10,861 bases of DNA from Candidatus Omnitrophota bacterium (lineage in GTDB: Bacteria; Omnitrophota; Gorgyraeia; Duberdicusellales; 4484-171). Made by a program: the position numbers and the translations under genes. This document shows, piece by piece, positions 6,749 through 10,861 of this stretch. How positions within the stretch are numbered: position 1 is the first letter of the stretch; every line of letters begins with the position of its first letter. Under the pieces are notes generated by a model. The model was not told where the DNA came from and made no database searches. It saw only the letters and a list, made by a program, of their open reading frames with translations. The stretch covers positions 1 through 10,861 of the forward strand of contig JAQTUC010000047.1 in assembly GCA_028710385.1 (NCBI GenBank), in the 5' to 3' direction.

Positions 6749-8028
6749 TTTGGTGTTTTTATTTTAGCCTGTTTGATTGATTGAACCAGCCAACGCCTGG
6801 TAGGACATACATAGCTGCATATCCCGCATTCTATGCAATCCGCGGAGCCGTAAATTGCAGCGAGCTGCCAATTCTCGTTACGCGCGGCAAGATCAATAAG
6901 CGTAGGCATAAGGCTCATCGGGCATTCCCGCACGCAGCTTCCGCATCGTATGCACGGCCCTTCCTCTCCAAGTGAATAATTTTCACTCAAAAATAAAAAT
7001 CCGCCGGTACCTTTAAGCACGGGGTAATTTAAATTATCCAAAGCAATTCCCATCATTGGGCCGCCGCATATAATTTTTCTAGGCTCATTTTTAAACCGCA
7101 ATATGCCTTTGTCAAAAAGTTCGTAAATTGGCGTTCCTATTTTTACCCATATATTTTTGGGCTGTGCTAAAGCGTCTCCGGCAAAGGTGACGAGCCTTTC
7201 AATGAGCGGTTTGTCAAAGTAAACCGCTTCATATATAGCAAAACAAGTTGCGACATTATGCACAAGACATCCGACGTCAAGCGGCAGGCCTCCTGCAGGC
7301 ACTTTGCGGTTTTTAAGGAAATAAATTAATTGTTTTTCTCCTCCCTGCGGGTATGCGGTTTTAAGTATCTTTAGAGTAAGGTTGGGTAATTTATATTTTT
7401 TAATACTAAATACAAGGTGAAGCTTTTTTATCGCTTCTGTTTTGTTGTCTTCTACGGCAAAGATAACTTCTTTAGGCTCAATTATCCTGCAGATTACTTC
7501 AACCCCCTTAAATATCTCATCCAGCTTTTCCGTCATAAGCCTTGAGTCAGAATTTAGATAAGGTTCGCATTCGCAGCCATTGATAATCAAGGTTTCTATT
7601 TTTTTAGGCGGGCTTAATTTTACATGCGTTGGAAATGCCGCTCCGCCCATTCCAACTATCCCGTTGTCCGTAATTATTTTTAAGAGGGCCTCCTTATCAA
7701 GGTTATTCACTTTTTCTCTGGGTGTAAATTTATGCTCCTGCTCCTCTATGGGCTCCATAACAATGCATTTTGCTTTTTTTAATACAGGGTGATACCACTC
7801 GCAGATATCAATTATTTTTGCTTTTTCCGGCGCGTGCAGCCTGCTTGAAATAAAGCCATCTTCAACTGCTATGGCCTGTCCGCGCTCAACCGTATCCTGC
7901 AAATTAACGCAAATTTTTGAGGGCTTTCCAGTGTGTTGCGAGAGTGGCAAATAAAGCTTTCGCGGGGTAAGGAATTTTTCGCAGGGTAAGTTATGCTTGG
8001 GTTCTTCGCTTTTGGTTACTTTAAGCAT
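6745..8028 (-). CDS. rnfC: Rnf complex subunit RnfC (NADH/FMN and two 4Fe-4S clusters)
   Basis: RnfC is the peripheral cytoplasmic subunit that exchanges electrons with NAD+/NADH. The 427 residues contain a biotinyl-like N-terminal domain (LPLSQHTGKP, about 28-36), the glycine-rich nucleotide/FMN loop GIVGMGGAAFPTHVKL (123-138) and NGCECEPYLNSDSRLM (150-165). CGGPMMG (321-327) follows, then two complete ferredoxin motifs, Cys359-362-365-369 and Cys398-401-404-408. Both clusters should form. The very N-terminus lacks the GG-H-P motif I expect in many RnfC proteins and reads EEPKHNLPCEKFL instead. There is no long C-terminal repeat extension as in some proteobacterial forms. The start overlaps the MFS gene by 8 bases. 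Confidence 0.96.
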   Translation of the reverse strand: MLKVTKSEEPKHNLPCEKFLTPRKLYLPLSQHTGKPSKICVNLQDTVERGQAIAVEDGFISSRLHAPEKAKIIDICEWYHPVLKKAKCIVMEPIEEQEHKFTPREKVNNLDKEALLKIITDNGIVGMGGAAFPTHVKLSPPKKIETLIINGCECEPYLNSDSRLMTEKLDEIFKGVEVICRIIEPKEVIFAVEDNKTEAIKKLHLVFSIKKYKLPNLTLKILKTAYPQGGEKQLIYFLKNRKVPAGGLPLDVGCLVHNVATCFAIYEAVYFDKPLIERLVTFAGDALAQPKNIWVKIGTPIYELFDKGILRFKNEPRKIICGGPMMGIALDNLNYPVLKGTGGFLFLSENYSLGEEGPCIRCGSCVRECPMSLMPTLIDLAARNENWQLAAIYGSADCIECGICSYVCPTRRWLVQSIKQAKIKTPK

Positions 8029-9274
8029 CAGGTTTTTCTCTTAGGAAAACAAACGATAAAACCATAGTTATTATACTAACGGCAATAATTATTGTAAAGG
8101 GACTGAACTTTTCAGCCAGATACGATGCGATGAACATGAAAATAATAAAAGCAATATGTATTATTATTTCAAGGGAGCTGAAAATCCTGCCCCAGAACTT
8201 ATCCTCGCTTTCATTATGGATAAGCGTGTTTACCGCAATAACTACCGGCGACGCAACCAGGCCAAGGATAAAACAGGAAATAAAGGCGAAAATTTTATAT
8301 GGGTAAAATTTCAGAAGCACAACGAAAGCAATCAGGTACAGGCTTGAAGAGAGCAATGAAAGATTTATTGTTTTTCGTATGGGGACATTCGCGCCGATTT
8401 TTCCGTAAAGAAGCGAGCCCAGAAATAGACCCGCTCCTGAGCCAACCGCCAGCCAACCCAGCGCAAATGTTCCGGTTGACAGGGTTTGTTGTATGAAAAC
8501 AATAAAAACAGTATACAATGAGCCGATTAATGCAAAGAGAATGAATTGGACTTTTGCTGCGTATAGAGTTTCTTTGGAGCTTAATATGTATTTGATCCCC
8601 TCATGTATTTCGTAAACGAAGGAATTTTTTGCTTTGATGATAGCGTCTTTGCCCAGCTCTAAAATATCCTTTGGGTCAAATTTGGCTTTTCCGGGCATGC
8701 GCATCGCGCTTATTAATATGCCTGAAATTACAAAAGTAAACGCGTTAATGTAAAATGCCTGCTCAACCCCCCATTTTTCAACAATCATTCCCCCGAACCC
8801 GAATCCAAGGACGGCAGCGATTGTGGCAGTCACAGAAACAAGCGAATTTGCCATAAAAAAGTCTTCTTTTTCAACCAGAGAAGGAATAACTGCCATTTTA
8901 GCGGGAATAAAAAATCTGCCTACGCAGAAAGACAAAAATATCAGGAAATATACCAGAGGTATGGAATGAAACCTGGAAACTGCTATCGGGATAAGAAAAA
9001 TAAACAATGAGCGCAGGAAATCGCTTGCATACATTGTTTTGCGTTTATCCCACCTGTCAACGTAAACTCCGGAAATCGGTGAAATTAAAAATACCGGGAT
9101 TATCGCCAGGCTGAACATTTTTGCGAGGCCTATTGAAGAGCCGGGATTTATCCTGTATACAAGCCCTATCAGCGCCATTTGCGTGAGGCGGTCTCCGAAT
9201 TGCGCAATAATCTGGCTTATCCAGAGAAAAACAAAATTTTTACGCCGCAGAATTTTTAAATATCCTTGTATCAT
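8021..9274 (-). CDS. MFS-family exporter (MFS_3 / macrolide- or siderophore-efflux type)
   Basis: This 417-residue membrane transporter has about twelve hydrophobic segments in two halves. The loop GVYVDRWDKRKTM (69-81) fits MFS motif A between helices 2 and 3, and the overall pattern resembles the efflux group that includes EntS- and Mef-like drug or siderophore exporters. The substrate cannot be read from the sequence. I start it at the ATG at 9274 (MIQGYLKILRRKNFVFLW), because the 52 codons of open frame upstream run through the tRNA-Thr gene and give the typical spurious tRNA read-through peptide. No strong ribosome binding site is seen. Its 3' end overlaps rnfC by 8 bases, so it is probably co-transcribed with the Rnf genes and may be translationally coupled to rnfC. 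A functional link to Rnf is not established. Confidence 0.85.
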   Translation of the reverse strand: MIQGYLKILRRKNFVFLWISQIIAQFGDRLTQMALIGLVYRINPGSSIGLAKMFSLAIIPVFLISPISGVYVDRWDKRKTMYASDFLRSLFIFLIPIAVSRFHSIPLVYFLIFLSFCVGRFFIPAKMAVIPSLVEKEDFFMANSLVSVTATIAAVLGFGFGGMIVEKWGVEQAFYINAFTFVISGILISAMRMPGKAKFDPKDILELGKDAIIKAKNSFVYEIHEGIKYILSSKETLYAAKVQFILFALIGSLYTVFIVFIQQTLSTGTFALGWLAVGSGAGLFLGSLLYGKIGANVPIRKTINLSLLSSSLYLIAFVVLLKFYPYKIFAFISCFILGLVASPVVIAVNTLIHNESEDKFWGRIFSSLEIIIHIAFIIFMFIASYLAEKFSPFTIIIAVSIITMVLSFVFLREKPDA

Positions 9275-9306
9275 AAAATAGAAAAAATTTATAGAACTTT
9301 TATAAA

Positions 9307-9379
9307 AGCCCACGAGAGGGGTCGAACCTCCGACCTGCGCTTTACGAAAGCGCTGCTCTACCAACTGAGCTACGTGGGC
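9307..9379 (-). tRNA. tRNA-Thr (anticodon CGT)
   Basis: The minus strand folds into a full cloverleaf. The acceptor stem pairs GCCCACG with CGTGGGC. The D arm is GCTC/GAGC around AGTTGGTA, and the anticodon stem GCGCT/AGCGC encloses the loop TTCGTAA with anticodon CGT at 9344-9346. The T arm is GGAGG/CCTCT with loop TTCGACC. The anticodon reads ACG threonine codons. The discriminator base would be U, and the CCA end is not encoded. The variable loop is short (class I). The MFS gene starts 32 bases downstream on the same strand, so the tRNA may be the first element of the operon transcript and be cut out of it. Confidence 0.96.
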
Positions 9380-9401
9380 GTATCCAAACAAAGTCAAGTA
9401 G

Positions 9402-9430
9402 ATTGTAACAAAAAGAAAGTTATACCACAA
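9402..9430 (-). promoter_or_regulatory. Candidate sigma-70 promoter for tRNA-Thr and the downstream operon
   Basis: On the minus strand a -10 box TACAAT (9402-9407, five of six to consensus) is preceded, after exactly 17 bases, by TTGTGG (9425-9430, TTG match) as a weak -35. The -10 ends 22 bases before the tRNA. The position and spacing fit a tRNA promoter and could drive the MFS-rnf-purN-batD unit as well. This is a pattern call only. Confidence 0.45.
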
Positions 9431-9470
9431 GAAACTTTTAATGAGGCCAATATTTTTCTAAGCAGAAGGC

Positions 9471-9628
9471 GCAAGAAAAATATTAGGCCGAATTAAACCC
9501 AGCACTTATTTTTGTAACAAAATTTTCTTATATTCCAAAAAGGTGCGACAGGAAAATTTATTTGATTTTTTTAAGCATACTTTTAAAAATAAGTGCCGGG
9601 TAAATTCAGCCTGAATTTTTTTCTGCGG
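9471..9628. repeat. Long imperfect inverted repeat in divergent intergenic region
   Basis: The left arm (about 9471-9513) and right arm (about 9585-9628) are inverted copies of each other. The innermost part is perfect: GCACTTATTTTT (9502-9513) pairs with AAAAATAAGTGC (9585-9596). Outside it GGCCGAATTAAACCC pairs with GGGTAAATTCAGCC with a few mismatches, and AGAAAAA pairs with the T tract near 9616-9624. The spacer (9514-9584) is about 71 bases, very AT-rich, and contains a small inner inverted pair (AAATTTTC at 9520-9527, GAAAATTT at 9552-9559). It lies between genes that diverge, so it is not needed as a terminator for either. It could be a MITE-like remnant, a structured RNA or a regulatory element. 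The rest of 9380-9683 holds only promoter-like AT-rich DNA and no convincing ORF. Confidence 0.7.
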
Positions 9629-9667
9629 CAAACCTTGAAAAAAAGTTGGCTTTATTTAAAAAAATAC

Positions 9668-9696
9668 TTGCAAGAGCAGTTAAATGTTGTTAAATT
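9668..9696 (+). promoter_or_regulatory. Possible promoter for nspC
   Basis: TTGCAA (9668-9673) is followed after 17 bases by TAAATT (9691-9696), a weak -35/-10 pair in very AT-rich DNA where such matches arise easily. If it were real, transcription would begin near 9703 and only the ATG at 9711, not the one at 9684, could be used. Confidence 0.2.
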
Positions 9697-10826
9697 TATA
9701 TTATAAACATATGCAAAACAAAAATAAAAATTTAACAACACCATATTACTTAATTTACGAAAGTAGATTATTAAAAAATTTAAAAATAATTGAACGCATA
9801 AAAAAAGCTTCCGGAGCAAAATTTGTGCTGGCGCTAAAATGCTTTTCCGCGTGGAGCGTGTTTCCTCTTATGCGTAAATATCTTGACGGCACAACAAGCA
9901 GCTCCCTGTATGAGGCCCGGCTTGGTTATGAAAAATTCGGGAAAGAAGTTCACGCATACAGCGTTGCGTATTCTCTTCCAGAAATAAAACAGGCAAAAAA
10001 ATATGCGGATAAAATAATCTTTAATTCTATATCCCAACTTTTGGCGTTTAAGAGTTATGTCAACAAAAAAGAAATAGGGCTGCGCATTAACCCCGGTATA
10101 AGTTTTTCCTGCTTTGATTTGGCAGATCCTGCAAGGCGTTTCAGCCGGTTGGGAGTTATAGATAAGAGTAAGCTTTTAAAAGCAGCGCACTTGGTTGACG
10201 GCGTTATGTTTCATTTTAATTGTGAAAATAATAATTTTGAAAATTTTTCCGCAAATATAGATTTTATAAGCCGCAAATACAAAGATGTGCTTAGAAAAGT
10301 AAAATGGGTAAGTTTTGGCGGCGGTATTTATTTCACAAAGGAAGGCTATCCTATAGAGAAATTTTGCAGGAAAATAAAAGAATTCAGCAAAAATTTTTCA
10401 CTGCAGGTTTATTTTGAGCCCGGCGAAGCTGTTATCACCCAATCAGCAGAACTCGTGACAAAGATATTGGATATAGTGAATAACGGCATAGATATTGCCG
10501 TGGTAGATTCCTCTACCGAAGCGCATATGCTGGATTTACTTACATACAGACTTGACGCAAAAATAAAATCCAAAGGCGGGCGTTTCAGGTATCAGATTGC
10601 AGGGCGCTCCTGTTTAGCCGGAGATGTATTTGGCACATACCGGTTTAAGTCACGCCTTAAAGCGGGAAATATATTGCGGATTAACGATGCAGCCGGTTAT
10701 ACCATGGTTAAAAAGAACTGGTTTAACGGCCTTCCAATGCCTTCAATAGCTGTAAAAAGGCTGAATGGCAAAATTGAGGTAATCCGCAATTTTGAATATA
10801 TAGATTTTGTAAACAGCTTGTCATAA
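9684..10826 (+). CDS. nspC: Carboxynorspermidine/carboxyspermidine decarboxylase NspC
   Basis: This is a PLP-dependent fold-III decarboxylase that removes the carboxyl group from carboxynorspermidine or carboxyspermidine, giving norspermidine or spermidine. Numbering from 9684, the 380 residues show LALKCFSAWSVF with the PLP lysine Lys52, LDGTTSSSLYEARLGYE (68-84) and GLRINPG. They continue with MFHFNCEN (175-182), SFGGGIYFT (210-218) and the phosphate-side EPGEAVIT (245-252). VVDSSTEAHMLD (273-284), SCLAGD with catalytic Cys310, and AAGYTMVKKNWFNG (336-349) complete the set. All key residues are present. The pattern is close to the Vibrio-type NspC as I remember it. A weak AAGAG lies 7 bases before the ATG at 9684. 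The ATG at 9711 (MQNKNKNLTTPYY) fits the usual N-terminal length better and is a real alternative. The partner carboxynorspermidine dehydrogenase is not in the window. The 5' part is more AT-rich than its neighbours. Confidence 0.95.
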   Translation: MLLNLYYKHMQNKNKNLTTPYYLIYESRLLKNLKIIERIKKASGAKFVLALKCFSAWSVFPLMRKYLDGTTSSSLYEARLGYEKFGKEVHAYSVAYSLPEIKQAKKYADKIIFNSISQLLAFKSYVNKKEIGLRINPGISFSCFDLADPARRFSRLGVIDKSKLLKAAHLVDGVMFHFNCENNNFENFSANIDFISRKYKDVLRKVKWVSFGGGIYFTKEGYPIEKFCRKIKEFSKNFSLQVYFEPGEAVITQSAELVTKILDIVNNGIDIAVVDSSTEAHMLDLLTYRLDAKIKSKGGRFRYQIAGRSCLAGDVFGTYRFKSRLKAGNILRINDAAGYTMVKKNWFNGLPMPSIAVKRLNGKIEVIRNFEYIDFVNSLS

Positions 10827-10861
10827 AAAAGAAAAGATACTTCGGACGCTCTCGGCTATCG

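Noticed and set aside
9297..9308. Perfect 12-base palindrome CTTTTATAAAAG at the tRNA 3' end
   Set aside because: It is AT-only apart from the end bases and too weak to be a terminator; likely chance in AT-rich DNA.
9275..9430. Upstream 52-codon extension of the MFS reading frame
   Set aside because: It translates straight through the tRNA-Thr gene (AHVAQLVEQRF...VGGSTPL), a well-known artefact; the ATG at 9274 gives a normal MFS start.
9266..9496. Plus-strand 76-codon open frame
   Set aside because: It is the antisense of the tRNA (ERGRTSDLRF...LYQLSYVG), a frequent mis-annotation, with no other support.
9486..9622. Inverted repeat as an intrinsic terminator
   Set aside because: A 71-base spacer is too large for a terminator loop, and both flanking genes diverge from the site.
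10827..10861. Possible start of another element after nspC
   Set aside because: Only 35 bases; no stem, start codon context or motif can be supported.

Overview
The window looks like chromosomal DNA from an anaerobic, moderately AT-rich bacterium. It carries a complete six-gene Rnf (ferredoxin:NAD+ oxidoreductase) operon, an FtsH-like protease, a short BatD-like protein and a carboxynorspermidine decarboxylase. The overall flavour, including the style of the FtsH-like protein, suggests Elusimicrobiota/Endomicrobia or a nearby candidate phylum. This placement is from memory and inference, with no phylogenetic marker to prove it.

Layout. Positions 1-2131 (+ strand) hold the 3' part of an FtsH-type AAA+ zinc metalloprotease, with an apparent one-base frameshift near base 88, followed by an overlapping gene for an unrecognised lipoprotein. 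Positions 2165-9379 (- strand) form what looks like one long transcription unit, read right to left: tRNA-Thr(CGT), an MFS exporter, rnfC, rnfG, rnfD, rnfE, rnfA, rnfB, purN and a short BatD-domain protein. Nearly every junction overlaps by 1-17 bases or has a gap of a few bases. The exceptions are the 32-base tRNA-MFS spacer and the 37-base rnfG-rnfD spacer. A promoter-like sequence sits just upstream of the tRNA. Positions 9380-9683 form a divergent, very AT-rich intergenic region with a long imperfect inverted repeat (arms about 43-44 bases, spacer about 71). Positions 9684-10826 (+ strand) encode NspC. The last 35 bases hold nothing recognisable.

How the genes fit together. RnfB takes electrons from reduced ferredoxin. 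RnfA/RnfE (membrane Fe-S site) and RnfD/RnfG (covalent FMN) pass them on, and RnfC reduces NAD+; the flow is coupled to Na+ or H+ export. All six subunits are present with most key residues. Two features are unusual: the order C-G-D-E-A-B instead of the common C-D-G-E-A-B, and an RnfB whose last ferredoxin-like module has lost several cysteines. PurN (purine synthesis) and the BatD-like protein appear to be passengers on the Rnf transcript, and the MFS exporter is translationally linked to rnfC. NspC makes norspermidine or spermidine from the carboxylated precursor; its usual dehydrogenase partner is not in the window.

I see no CRISPR array, transposase, phage gene or clear new defence system. 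The best candidates for a second look are the intergenic inverted repeat, the rearranged Rnf operon with its degenerate RnfB, and the frameshifted protease with its overlapping lipoprotein gene.
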